Positions 8,880 to 17,922 of a stretch of DNA of 20,857 bases are shown in pieces. The translations under genes and the position numbers were made by a program. The notes beneath the pieces are model-generated. The model had not been told where the DNA came from and did not search any database. It saw nothing but the letters and a program-made list of their open reading frames with translations. Source of the stretch: Paulinella micropora (lineage: Eukaryota; Cercozoa; Imbricatea; Euglyphida); NCBI GenBank assembly GCA_009731375.1, contig BJOX01000026.1, positions 1,106,563 through 1,127,419 of the forward strand, read 5' to 3'. Within the stretch, counting starts at the first letter, position 1. The number at the start of each line of letters is the position of its first letter.

Positions 8880-9224
8880 TCACCAGGGCAACCTGGGATT
8901 GCTGGGCAGGGTAACGCTTTGTCGATCCCTGTCTTCACTAGCAGGTGTTGCCTTGAAATTAGTGTCGTACGGCCATGATAGCTGCATACCCTTATTAGCC
9001 ACACCTATTCCCGTGCTGCGCTTCAGGTAAGGGCACGTGAAATGATTAGCCGCTACATCACAAGGCACCGCTGTGTGTAACGCACTATGGTCCACTTCCT
9101 TCTTGACCATATTGTAAGTTGTCTTCTGAACACCAGTACTAGAATTGGTAAGATGTGCAGAGCCCCGATATCGTAAGTGTTTGGACAGGTGGAAAATAAA
9201 AGATTTGCCTCTACTAAGCTGCAA
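8880..9224 (-). CDS. Possible exon, unrecognised
   Basis: Minus-strand open frame of about 114 residues without a convincing ATG. The second half (YLKRSTGIGVANKGMQLSWP, ATPASEDRDRQSVTLPSNPR) looks protein-like and the frame lies in line with other minus-strand exons. Competing open frames on both strands overlap it. Splice sites were not settled, so it is a weak call. Confidence 0.3.
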   Translation of the reverse strand: MQLSRGKSFIFHLSKHLRYRGSAHLTNSSTGVQKTTYNMVKKEVDHSALHTAVPCDVAANHFTCPYLKRSTGIGVANKGMQLSWPYDTNFKATPASEDRDRQSVTLPSNPRLPW

Positions 9225-9381
9225 AAATCTTTGCCATGTTCATTTTCGGGGTTTCCGACAAAACTCCCAGAAGGTTGGTCTGTGCCTGTTTGTATTCCCT
9301 TATGAGATTGAAACAGTCCACGTAAATACGATCATCATCATGCTCACTGCGCCACCAGTGTCAGGTGGCTGCTGTGCTTAC

Positions 9382-9758
9382 ATTCCTTCCTTCTGTGGAT
9401 TTCAACGTCAAAGAATATACCCGCGTGTCGTTCGAAATCTGCAATAGGAATATCTTCGGTTGTAAAAACATCAAAATTATCCAGTCGCTCATTCAGGGCT
9501 ACAGCAAAAATTGTATGCCCCAGGCAGCCCTTGCAGCAACCTGACTTCAAATTCTTGTGTTCGGCAATAAAAACCCTTCCGGCTTTACACTGCAGCGTTC
9601 GCACGCGAAGTTTTTGCCTAATAACTCTACTCCGTCTGGGGCCACAGTGAGCATACCAGCTGCCTCTCTCTCTTCACATACCATGCAGCGAGGAGTCGGT
9701 TCGTCTTCTCGTACATTGACTCCGGGCACCGATCGTTCACTACCTGGTAGCCATTCTT
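9382..9758 (-). CDS. Cys-rich (zinc-binding-like) exon with one frameshift
   Basis: Runs from a GAATAG acceptor (9761-9759) to a GTAAGC donor (9381-9376). The first half contains CMVCEER and later FACERC. One base away the frame carries on as CKAGRVFIAEHKNLK, then GCCKGCLGHTIF and a hydrophobic/acidic tail (NERLDNFDVFTTEDIPIADF). The junction at about 9590-9595 (GCTGCAGTGT) looks like loss of one base. CxxC pairs before and after it suggest a treble-clef or PHD/RING-like zinc module, family unknown. It may belong to the same transcription unit as the SET gene upstream or gene B downstream. Confidence 0.5.
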
Positions 9759-9827
9759 CTATTCAAGACCAGGCACACAGATACAACATGCAGTCGACTT
9801 GAGGCAGTCACTACTCACAAACCCACA

Positions 9828-10080
9828 GACCCACACACACACAACACACACCCATCCACACACACACACACACACACACACCCACCCAGAGACACCAACA
9901 CAGACACAGACACATACACACACACACATACACACACACACACACACACACTCACACACACACACGCACGCACACAAACACACACACACACACACACATA
10001 CACGGAACACACACATAAAGAACACACACACACACACACACACACCACCGCCACCACCACCACCACCACCACACGACACA
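9828..10080. repeat. (CA)n array with (CCA)n end
   Basis: A CA-rich dinucleotide array interspersed with CACGCA and ACAT variants, ending in CCACCGCCACCACCACCACC. The Thr-His and Val-Cys ORFs over it are repeat artefacts. Confidence 0.85.
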
Positions 10081-10104
10081 CATTATTCTCACTATCATTA
10101 TTTC

Positions 10105-10261
10105 TTTAATGATAAATACAATTTGTTTGGAGGTAAATTTGAACTAGGTCTATCCTGAAGCCATTGTTCTATCTGCTTAATATTATTATTTATTTGATGA
10201 TAAATTCCATTGTGTTTGCTGTAAATTTGAACTAGGTCTATCTGAAGTCATTGTACTATCT
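10105..10261. repeat. Tandem duplication of about 87 bp
   Basis: Two imperfect copies share GTAAATTTGAACTAGGTCTA (one at about 10133-10152, the other about 10221-10240), with similar flanks TGATAAAT on the left and TGAAG(C/T)CATTGT(T/A)CTATCT on the right. No gene is seen in 10081-10297. Confidence 0.6.
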
Positions 10262-10297
10262 TTACATCCACGTTCAGGTGTCAACAACAACAACCAA

Positions 10298-11393
10298 TCA
10301 GTCGCTGAAAATGATGGTGGTAGGAACAGGTCGCTGTCGTTTCAGCCATACTTGCTTGCTCGGGCTCCTTGCCGGCTTGGGCGGAGTTTTGCTGCCCCGA
10401 GACAAGCTTGTTTCAAGTCTGTGCATATGTTCTAACAAGAACGCGTCTTCGGCTGATCCTGTCTTCTTGTGACAGATACACTGAGCCCGAGCCACCTCCA
10501 ATTGCCGCTTCTCTCGGAGATTAATAGGTACCAACCTTGGATATGGCGCGTTGTCGTACGGGCCGTAGCAAATTACTAATTCGTTGGCAGGCTTGATGTC
10601 CTGGAGTGGAATAATAACTATTTCTATGTCATGCTCACCCCGTGCCAGGAAAGCACATAACGCTGACAATCCACTAAAACCAGAGAGCCGCTCCCTCAGT
10701 GGCTGCACATCCAGTGCCGGAAGTTCCCATGTTAGTGATTCTACCGCTTCCGGACAGACTTTCTCGAGCCACGGCAAAAAAATCCATTTCTCTCCCATCA
10801 ATCCTGAAGCCTATCTTGGCGTTGGATTTTTTCTTGTCTTGGACGTGGTTCAAGTAACTACAGAAATGTTGGGGAAGTATTGCCAGACCACGATACAAGC
10901 AATCCTTGTGATATGGAATTGAAATACCAACTGTGTCCTGTCCTCTCTGGGAAACTCGCCAGGCAATCCAGGTAGTATATCACATCCCTTGCTTCCTTAT
11001 TGAACAAGGTTTCAGGGCGTAACAATGTCCTTTCGTCAGCCTTGCTGCTGCAAAAACCCCTGTACCATGCACACGCGACGCCGCTAGGTACAAATACTCA
11101 GTTTTCCCTACAGCCCGGGACAATGGCAGGGGATACTCCTGACCCGCCCGCCCCTGTCCCGTACCGCGATCCAAAGCAAATGCCAACACAGCATCAACTT
11201 GTTCCTTCGTGTCCATCTGTACTTGTACGCTTTCTGACAAATTCGTGGTATACGATGTCACGCAAGCAAACCCCAGCACACAACGGGTGGACACAGTGCA
11301 GTCCACGACGGCGGGTTCGTTATCCTTCCCTGCAAGCGCAATGAAGCGACAAGCATGTCCTTTGAAGCTTTTGTCTGTCTCAGTTTCTGACAT
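10298..11393 (-). CDS. SET-domain protein (lysine-methyltransferase-like), frame broken
   Basis: From ATG 11393 (MSETETDKSFKGHACRFIAL) the frame reaches a SET-domain opening, AASRVHGTGVFAAARLTKG. One base away it continues as PETLFNKEARDVIYYLDCLA and SWSGNTSPTFL, then shifts again to SYLNHVQDKKKSNAKIGF (about 10810-10859) and REMDFF. A third shift falls at a 7-T run (10776-10782). The last part has the SET end signature IPLQDIKPANELVICYGP, then RAQCICHKK like a post-SET Cys motif and a basic tail. The order GTGVF, GN, NH, NAK, DI, YG is that of a SET fold. The catalytic NHSC becomes NHVQ and about 60 extra residues precede the last strand. SET proteins methylate lysines using SAM; activity here is doubtful. 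Confidence 0.6.
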
Positions 11394-11408
11394 AAGTACA
11401 CACACCAA

Positions 11409-11725
11409 ATCTTACACGTGATGATACATAGTACTTTTAATAACATAACGACACTGTTGCACATTTTGCTTACATAATCAAAGCAAGCATTATCTTTGAC
11501 CAAAGGAATTCTGTCACCCCCTTTCTCCTTCATCTTTGTCCTCCCTCAACCTTCCTGTTTTTCGTTTTCTGTCTTTGGACCTGGTGTATGCAAACCTTCT
11601 ACATAATTGAAGCACTGGAGCATTGTGTTAAGGTGCTGCTTGGAAAGTTTGACACTGTCTTTGCCAAATTTGGACACTTGTTGCTGCATAGACAAGAGGA
11701 TCTGTTTTGTTTGTTTCTTATTAGT
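11409..11725. other. No supported gene
   Basis: Short competing ORFs without splice signals or recognisable composition. Confidence 0.3.
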
Positions 11726-11796
11726 GGCACCGCGATAGCCCAGTGGTTAAGGTCTACCATCTGGGACCTGTCGCCAGTTTGATTCCCGTCGGTGCC
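11726..11796 (+). repeat. tRNA-like sequence, probable SINE head
   Basis: A perfect 7-bp acceptor stem is formed by GGCACCG (11726-11732) and CGGTGCC (11790-11796). The A box TAGCCCAGTGG (11736-11746) fits the Pol III consensus TRGYNNARNNG. The B box GTTTGATTCC (11777-11786) has one change from GTTCGANTCC. The anticodon arm (AGGTC/GACCT) leaves an oversized loop and there are extra bases before the D arm, so a functional tRNA is unlikely. A tRNA-derived SINE or tRNA pseudogene fits better. Confidence 0.55.
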
Positions 11797-11819
11797 AGTA
11801 TTTTCAAAGGATATTTTCT

Positions 11820-12041
11820 TTGAAGGTATTGGTCTGTCTGGAAGGCTTGGAGCTGCCTTGCGGGGGTGTCAGTAGAGCCTATCGTCAAATCTTCGTACTG
11901 TGGGGAATGGACCTTCTGGAAGCTAAGAGCTCGGGCGTAGCTACAGACTACTTCGGGAAGTACCTGGCTGAGCAGCAGGGATCTGGCGAGGCCCTGGACC
12001 GAACCTGCGTCAGGCCAGGGAGAGCTCCGGCGAAGCCATAG
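11820..12041 (+). pseudogene. Plus-strand fragment of the Sel1/TPR-like repeat gene
   Basis: Encodes LWGMDLLEAKSSGVATDYFG and KYLAEQQGSGEALD. This is the same unit found on the minus strand at 12404-12799, where it reads LWGMDLLEVKSSGVAADYFG. DNA similarity is high over about 100 bases (GTGGGGAATGGACCT, GAGCTCGGGCGTAGCT and GACTACTTCGGGAAGTACCT are shared). It is therefore an inverted partial copy next to the tRNA-like element and separated from the main block by a TG array. It lacks the rest of the gene and ends at TAG 12039-12041. Confidence 0.5.
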
Positions 12042-12106
12042 CTTGGTGGGGTGTGTGCTTATCCAACGCCCAGAAGGTAAATTGCGTTTGAGACTATTGT
12101 TTGTAT

Positions 12107-12143
12107 CTGTGTGTGTGGTGTGTGTGTGTGTGTCTGTCTGTCT

Positions 12144-12174
<31 letters not shown>

Positions 12175-12176
12175 GT
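12107..12176. repeat. (TG)n microsatellite
   Basis: A TG dinucleotide array with TCTG and GGTG variants, lying between the two inverted Sel1-like copies. Confidence 0.85.
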
Positions 12177-12184
12177 GTTACCAT

Positions 12185-13071
12185 TCATTCATGGCTCCAT
12201 TTTTTGTGTCTTACACGTAGGTTTACAAAGAGACCGAGCGTCTCAAGCAAAGGGAACGAATCTTTAGCAAAACCGCTGCTTAACTCCTGGACAATGCACC
12301 TCTCGAACCAGGCCATAGCCACGTCCGAGCCCTCTTCCTGTCGCTGTGTAGCCATGTCCGAGCCGTTTTCCTGTCGCCGTGCGTACGGCACTTTCCAAAG
12401 TAGTCAATAGCAACGCACGAACTGTCCCTTGCCCAAGGCCTCGCCAGATCCCAGGTACTTCCCGAAGTAGTCGGCAGCTACGCCCGAGCTCTTGACCTCC
12501 AGCAGGTCCATTCCCCACAGATCTTGGGCAAAACCGCTGCTCGACTCCTGGACAATGCACCTCCCGAAGAAGGCCATAGCTACGTCCGAGCCCTTTTCCT
12601 GTCGCTGTGTGTACAGGCACTTTCCGAAGTAGTCTATAGCTACGCCCGAACGGTCCATTGCCAGTTGTAGGTGCGCGCCGAACAGGTCCAAGGCCTTGCC
12701 AGATCCCAGCCGCTCCGCCAGGTACTTCCGAAGTAGTCTGCAGCTACGCCCGAGCTCTTGGCTTCTTGCAAGTACCTTGTAAACAAATCTTGAGCCCAAC
12801 TGCTCCTCAAGTTCTCAGTTTCCGAATCAATATCTACATCTATGGTACTACTTGGAGAAGGAGGAGGAAGGCTTGGATGAGTTTGAGCAGAAGCAGGTGT
12901 AGAATCGGCAGCAGCAGCAGCCCAGGTTGTAGTACGCCATTTGCTATCTCCAGGCAAAACAGCTTGGTCGCTAACGGGGAAGCATTTCTGCATTCTCGGG
13001 ACATCCTGTAGATGTTGATTCTGGTTGGGGTTCGTGTAAGCCAACACGGCTCTGAGGTGTTTCGCACACAT
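12185..13071 (-). CDS. Sel1/TPR-like tandem-repeat protein, frame broken
   Basis: On the minus strand a Ser/Pro-rich N-terminal part (THPSLPPPSPSSTIDVDIDS) leads into repeats: AQDLFTRYLQEAKSSGVAAD, then after a one-base loss in a GGG (about 12733) KYLAERLGSGKALDLFGAHL, SGVAIDYFGKCLYTQRQEKG, SDVAMAFFGRCIVQESSSGF, LWGMDLLEVKSSGVAADYFG. After another shift near 12405-12415 a further round follows: YARRQENGSDMA, then AMAWFERCIVQELSSGFAKD. Each helix pair has a small-residue-Ala ... YF.K pattern like Sel1/TPR solenoids, which act as protein-interaction scaffolds. The longer unit (about 86 residues) is itself duplicated. Start and splice sites are not resolved. Confidence 0.5.
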
Positions 13072-13098
13072 GCTCGATGCCTATATTTCAGACATGCT

Positions 13099-13282
13099 AG
13101 TATGTATATGTGTGTGTATGTATGTATATGTGTGTGTGTGTGTGTCTGTGTGTGTGTGTGTGTACGTGTATGTGTTGTGTACGTGCGTGTGTGTGTGTGT
13201 GTGTGGTGTATATATATAGTTTTAAAAAATCAATAAAAAAGACAAAATATGAAAAAAAAACCACACACACAAAAAAAATTAA

Positions 13283-13323
<41 letters not shown>

Positions 13324-13343
13324 TTTTTTTTTTTTTTTTTTTT
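13099..13343. repeat. (TG)n array, then poly-A (13284-13319) and poly-T (13320-13343)
   Basis: TG repeats with TATG variants to about 13206, an A-rich stretch, 36 consecutive A and then 24 consecutive T. The A-to-T switch runs directly into the assembly gap and may itself be an assembly artefact. Confidence 0.8.
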
Positions 13344-13356
13344 NNNNNNNNNNNNN
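13344..13356. other. 13-base N gap
   Basis: Thirteen N between poly-T and a short poly-A. This is an assembly join of unknown real length between the host-like part and the virus-like part. Confidence 0.98.
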
Positions 13357-13537
13357 AAAAAAAGAACAAAGAAATTATATATATATATATACATATATGT
13401 GTGTGTGTGTGTCTATGTCTGTGTGTGTGTGTGTTTGTGTGTGTGTGCCTGCTGCTTGTTTCTTGGTTCATCCCCTATCGACGTTTCCTGCACAGGTATA
13501 TCAACGTATGTATGTTCGTACTTATCAGTGAACGCTT
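13357..13537. repeat. (TA)n/(TG)n array and short unassigned segment
   Basis: TA repeats (about 13376-13393), then TG repeats to about 13447, then roughly 90 bases of unique sequence before the stop codon of the first viral gene. If the element has a left terminal repeat it must lie in this stretch or within the gap; I cannot see one because the right end is outside the window. Confidence 0.6.
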
Positions 13538-14777
13538 TCACGGGTCTTCTAACCAAGTAAAAGCATACTGAATACTTATAGTTTGATTTGTAGTAGCCTG
13601 CGCTGTTATCGTCAGTCTGTCGCTTGGCAACATATCATCTAAATCATAATCATTAAAATTTATGCTATCAGCATCATTCGTATTTACAAATACAACAGCA
13701 ATTACATTTCCACCAGCTATAGTGGCGGTAGTATCAAATAAAACCAGACTTGTATTAGCATTGTATTCAGCATAGACAGCACCAGGAAGGGTAGCATTTT
13801 TTTTATTACTTTAATGATTACACCAGATTTACCATCAGTATTTAAGATATTTAGCCGTCTAGGATAAACTATACTATAATTAGTAAGAGCACCGCCTGCT
13901 GCAGTCGTATTATTTCTCATAGTAAAAGCATGTGTTGTTGCATTTGTCGTATTGGCGGTTCTTTCATAAATAAACGGAATACCACTTATAATTTCTGTTC
14001 CTTCAATGAAGCAACCAACACTAGCAACTTTAACATTTTGGACGGCTACAACACCACCAATATTTGTTATATAAGCGGTGAAAGGTAAAGTAGTATTATT
14101 CAGTGTCGTTAAAGTTTGTGTGTTAGCATAACGAATGGCATGAACCATTTGAAAATCTCCAGTATTCGGATTTTCAATATAGAAAGACACTTGTCCAAAT
14201 CCTAAGTATTGAAATTTAATTTGAAATACGTTACCCTTGCTAAAATCAATGACGGATAAGTATGTTTTACCATCAGCCTTATCGACATTCCAAGTTGTTT
14301 GCGAATAAGCATTGTTATGATATATTTTCATTACTACATTTTCTTTACCAAAGAAGAAACCATCTGAAAAAGCACTACCACCTAAGCCCACAACCTAAAG
14401 ATATTGTGCGCCATTAACTTCTGTTGTAGTCCATAAAGCGGTAAATCTTACACACACTCCCATCCCAGCACGATAATTAATTTTTTTTTTTGAATGTATC
14501 CGCTCGCCCCTACCACAGCAATTGTTGATAGACTAGCCATTGAATTCTTCCTTTCAATAGTATAATTAACAACAGCACTATCCCATTTAGCGGAATTTAC
14601 ATTATACATAAATGTCTCTTGAATAACCGGTGTGTATTGTGCTGTGGATATTTCATCGAATACTGTTAGGTTGTCGTCTGTTAATTTTGTTTTTAGTTCT
14701 CCATAAGTTCCACATTTCAAATTAACAAAATTCCCTCCATCATCTTGGGTAACCAAATTTCTCTGGTGGGTTGTCAT
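13538..14777 (-). CDS. Virion surface/fibre-like protein of algal-virus type, frame broken
   Basis: ATG at 14777 (MTTHQRNLVTQDDGGNFVNL). The protein-like frame runs to an 11-T run (14481-14491), where it shifts and continues as GVCVRFTALWTTTEVNGAQY. A TAG at 14397-14395 follows in that frame, then GLGGSAFSDGFFFGKENVVM, SQTTWNVDKADGKTYLSVID and FSKGNVFQIKFQYLGFGQVS, FYIENPNTGDFQMVHAIRYA. An 8-T run (13797-13804) causes another shift, after which the product ends in YDLDDMLPSDRLTITAQAT and LEDP, stop TGA 13540-13538. The GFFFG, TWNVDK, KGNVFQI, LGFG and YIENP.TG.F words belong to a family I know from surface/tail-fibre-like proteins of large algal dsDNA viruses, PLVs and some phages. Role in host attachment is inference. 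Expected intact length is about 410 residues. Confidence 0.65.
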
Positions 14778-14817
14778 CTCTTATATGAAACAAAAAAAGT
14801 ACATTTCTTTTATTTTA

Positions 14818-16188
14818 TTATTCTTTTTTCCAAGACTTAATAATTTCAATACCCCTCACAATGACATTTTGCTGAAGAATGGCAAAAGTGTAGTGATTGA
14901 GGTTGTTTCCCGCAGTAGTAGAAACGAACTCATATCGTCGCTCAGTGTCAAGACTCAGACCTGACTTTTCATGACCTTCAACATTCTTCTCGTGAAGTGG
15001 GAGGTTATTATCCCAGTAATAAACGTGAAACCAGTTGTACTTATAGATATCGCTGTTTAGGATAGCACTTCCCTTCAACTTATCCTTCAAAATCATATAA
15101 TCTTCGTTATCACCCTGTGCCCTATTCATTTTTACTACAAAGTTCTAACTTGTACTTCCAAGGTTGTGCTTCCACAAGATAGGATATTCAATAGTAAATC
15201 TAAAACCTTCACTAGCGATTTTGCTTTGAACACCAAGGATAACATTTGGGTCTGTTTCAACCGCGAGAAACAAATTCAAATTTGAAACAACAGCACCAGT
15301 AGCACTAATTGCAGCACCACCAGCAATGTTATTAGCACTGGTTCCAGTAAACATAGTTATACTAGTTCCTTCCCATACAATCCGCATATCCATAATTTCA
15401 TTAAAACCAAGTGTTCTATCAATTTCAAAAATAGTTCAAAAAATCATTCACAAAGGTAATTTAACATTGATAACTGGAGTGTCATCGGCAGTATTCACGG
15501 CATCAGCACCTGCCTGAATTGCTCCGACTTCAAAATACTTCGCCTCTTTATAAGCAACATTAACAAACGAGCATCCTACTCCGTTAAAACTATTCAAAAG
15601 GTCATTGTGGCGACGGGCACTCATTGACGGGAGACTTACCAAATTTTTAACACTATTACCGACGGCATTGATAGCGACGATTATTTCAGCCTTCCTATCG
15701 CCAGTACTTGTATCTTGAATACGAAGTGTTCCAAATTTAGTATCATCACCAGCGATAGTGGCGGCAGCATCAGCCGATTGAAAATATCTTGAAGCAATAT
15801 TCAAAGTAGCATAATTAAGCACATTACACTTTTGAAGCAATGCTCCACTAGTATTGGCAGTAGCCCCGTGGTTCTCCAGAGACATAAATTTATCATAACT
15901 GATTTCAGGCTTCCAAATCATCTTAGTGTAATTTCCCACGTGTTGAAGATTACACAAATACTGCCCGCTTCAGCTTCGTAATTCAAAACTTCTAATCATA
16001 ATTAGACAATCCATAAAGATACGATTTGCGTTGTTCTGACAGGGGTTCCGTGGTGTGTAAGTAAATCGCAACACACTACGAGCAAGGTTCAGTGGTCGAG
16101 TAGGGATTTCAAATGTGCTTTCATTACCTCCCGCAGTGGTGAGTAATATTTTCCGAGCCTTCACGGCTAGTAAGTTTGTTTGATTCAT
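14818..16188 (-). CDS. MCP: Major capsid protein, double-jelly-roll (PLV/virophage-like), with in-frame stops
   Basis: From ATG 16188 (MNQTNLLAVKARKILLTTAG) to stop 14820-14818, about 456 codons, the usual size for small-virus double-jelly-roll capsid proteins. TGA 15972-15970 interrupts the frame, which resumes with YLCNLQHVGNYTKMIWKPEI. At 15415-15455 two nearby one-base shifts around FVNDFLNYF break the LP...F linker. A TAG at 15147-15145 follows PILWKHNLGSTS, and the same frame resumes at NFVVKMNRAQGDNEDY. The C-terminus (SGLSLDTERRYEFVST, NHYTFAILQQNVIVRGIEI) matches the second jelly roll of PLV capsid proteins as I know them. It would form the pseudo-hexameric capsomers of an icosahedral shell. 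A short overlapping ORF from ATG 16255 (MQSQVGYGQELDHQPKELLK) may be its true N-terminus if a base is missing at 16193-16196. Confidence 0.7.
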
Positions 16189-16330
16189 ATTTTCCTTTCA
16201 GCAGTTCTTTTGGTTGATGGTCTAATTCCTGACCATATCCAACTTGAGACTGCATTTTTGTTTTGAAGTGACGTAAGTTGATTAATTCACCAGAATATAT
16301 TTATAGACAAAATAAATAATGCTAAAATAA

Positions 16331-17141
16331 TTATCTAGATTTCAACAGATTAAAGAATGAATTAAATAAACTAAAATCATTAGTTTCAAGATAAACTAGT
16401 AATGTCATAACTATACCCAAACTATTAAGATTTATTGCTTGGTCGTTTTCGTCCGTCAAGTAAAACCTAAACACATTAATTGAACTTGCGGATAATGTTT
16501 TCCCGTATTCACTACCAGAGCCTTCATAAATAACAGAACCAAAAGGAATATCATTCGCAGTGTATATTTCGTGTAGCACGTGATTATCTCCTTATTCACT
16601 AAGTTCGATTGAAAATACAAAGTTTTTCACCAGTTAGAATAATTACATTTGATGATTTAATAAAATTAGTAGCGAAGAAATATGTTGAATTTCTATCAAA
16701 CTCCATAACCTCGTGAATACGGGTATCACCATCAAATATAAACCGCGGTTGAATTCCTTTATTTTCTGACACACTGAATATTAATTTCCCATCTTCTGGT
16801 TCTATGTTGGTATTGTTGCTTGAGACATCATAAGTATAATTATTTGGGCTGTCTGCGGTTAGCACCTCAGCCAGTTTCTTTTTTAGATTGTTCATTGTGT
16901 AGTTTCCCTCAGGTATCGTAATCAAAGCATCATATCCGTTTTTGCTAAGTGTAAAAATATTATATGGTGAAGCCACAGAGTAATACGACTTCGGCACATA
17001 AATATGAAGAATCTTACAATGTGTGGGATTGTCTAGCCCCTTCATATTGACTTCGTGTGTAAAGTCGCTGTCTGACCCCGTTATTCGGTTTTTACTATTA
17101 ATGTAATAGATGCCCGAGCTTCTCTCACCTTTGTAATCCAT
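16331..17141 (-). CDS. mCP: Minor capsid / penton-like protein, frame broken
   Basis: ATG 17141 opens MDYKGERSSGIYYINSKNRI, then TGSDSDFTHEVNM, HCKILHIYVPKSYYSVASP and ITIPEGNYTMNNLKKKLAEV. The SKNRI...SDF opening and the IPEGNYT..L...L motif are what I associate with the minor capsid protein of PLVs. This frame stops at 16601-16599. One base away, starting at an A run near 16617-16621, the frame reads FVFSIELSE and, past a TAA, continues LHEIYTANDIPFGSVIYEGS and VFRFYLTDENDQAINLNSLG to TAG/TGA near 16331. The LTDE...L.LNG-like ending is also typical of the family's C-terminus. So 16331-17141 is most simply one gene of about 269 codons with lesions around 16590-16620. It would fill the vertices beside the MCP capsomers. 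Confidence 0.6.
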
Positions 17142-17167
17142 CGTATATAATACGAATAATATATTTT

Positions 17168-17296
17168 TTAAATAAAGCTGTCAAAACCATACCCATTCTG
17201 TGCTTTTAATTTTTCCGCTTCTTCTTCTTTTAAGTCTGTATAGCCACTGGCAAATTTAAATTTAATAACTTTCGCCCGCTCCATTAAAAACCTCAT
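17168..17296 (-). CDS. Small viral ORF, 42 aa
   Basis: ATG 17296, stop TAA 17170-17168, just 26 bases before the minor capsid start on the same strand. The product begins MRFLMERAKVIKFKFASGYT, then an acidic/Lys helix (DLKEEEAEKLKAQNGY). Same strand and tight spacing fit the compact viral block. No family recognised. Confidence 0.4.
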   Translation of the reverse strand: MRFLMERAKVIKFKFASGYTDLKEEEAEKLKAQNGYGFDSFI

Positions 17297-17341
17297 TGAG
17301 TGCCATCTGCAGGTATCACTCGTATCACTCTGCTCTTTTAC

Positions 17342-17582
17342 TTAATTAACCTTCATTAATAAATAACTATCGGGGTGGCTTTTATCTATTAGTTGTTTCA
17401 TTTGTTGTTGAAAGTCTTCCGTAGGCTCATAAAGTGCTAATAGGTCATATACTTCCACTGACATGTCTTTATCTAGACTTATCCACACTGCTATCAAATG
17501 AGACTCTTTTTGATTATGATATTTAAGTTCATTATAAAAGCATATCGCTTTCTTTTTCCTGGATTTGATTTGTAGATTTCAT
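17342..17582 (-). CDS. Small viral ORF, about 80 aa, one frameshift
   Basis: ATG 17582 gives MKSTNQIQEK. At the adjacent A run (17548-17552) the sense moves one base and continues AICFYNELKYHNQKESHLIA, VWISLDKDMSVEVYDLLALY and KQLIDKSHPDSYLLMKVN to TAA 17344-17342. It looks like a small folded alpha/beta protein. Function unknown. It lies between the coiled-coil gene and the 42-aa ORF. Confidence 0.4.
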
Positions 17583-17622
17583 CACTGGCTATCGTGCAAA
17601 GATACCATCTATATTTTTTCGT

Positions 17623-17870
17623 CTATTCATTAGTCATTAAACTGCGACCCTCTCCTTGCAAGTCCCCTTGCCCCGTTGCAAGCGTGTCTTCTGGTTGTTG
17701 CGCTACATCTGTTGGTGGTGTCCCTGCGTCTTCTGGTGGTGGTGCTACATCTGTTGGCGGTGTCTCCGCAGAATTGTGCTCGGGGGTGGTGCTACATCTG
17801 TTGGTTGTTGTGGATTTGTCATTTCAAATATAAGTTGCTTAGCATCTGTAGAAGTTTCAAAACGTGGTTG

Positions 17871-17922
<52 letters not shown>

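Noticed and set aside
9759-10158. Thr-His and Val-Cys ORFs over the CA array
   Set aside because: Pure dinucleotide-repeat translations with no other coding evidence.
11726-11796. Functional tRNA gene
   Set aside because: The oversized anticodon loop, extra bases before the D arm and a B-box change point to a SINE head or pseudogene.
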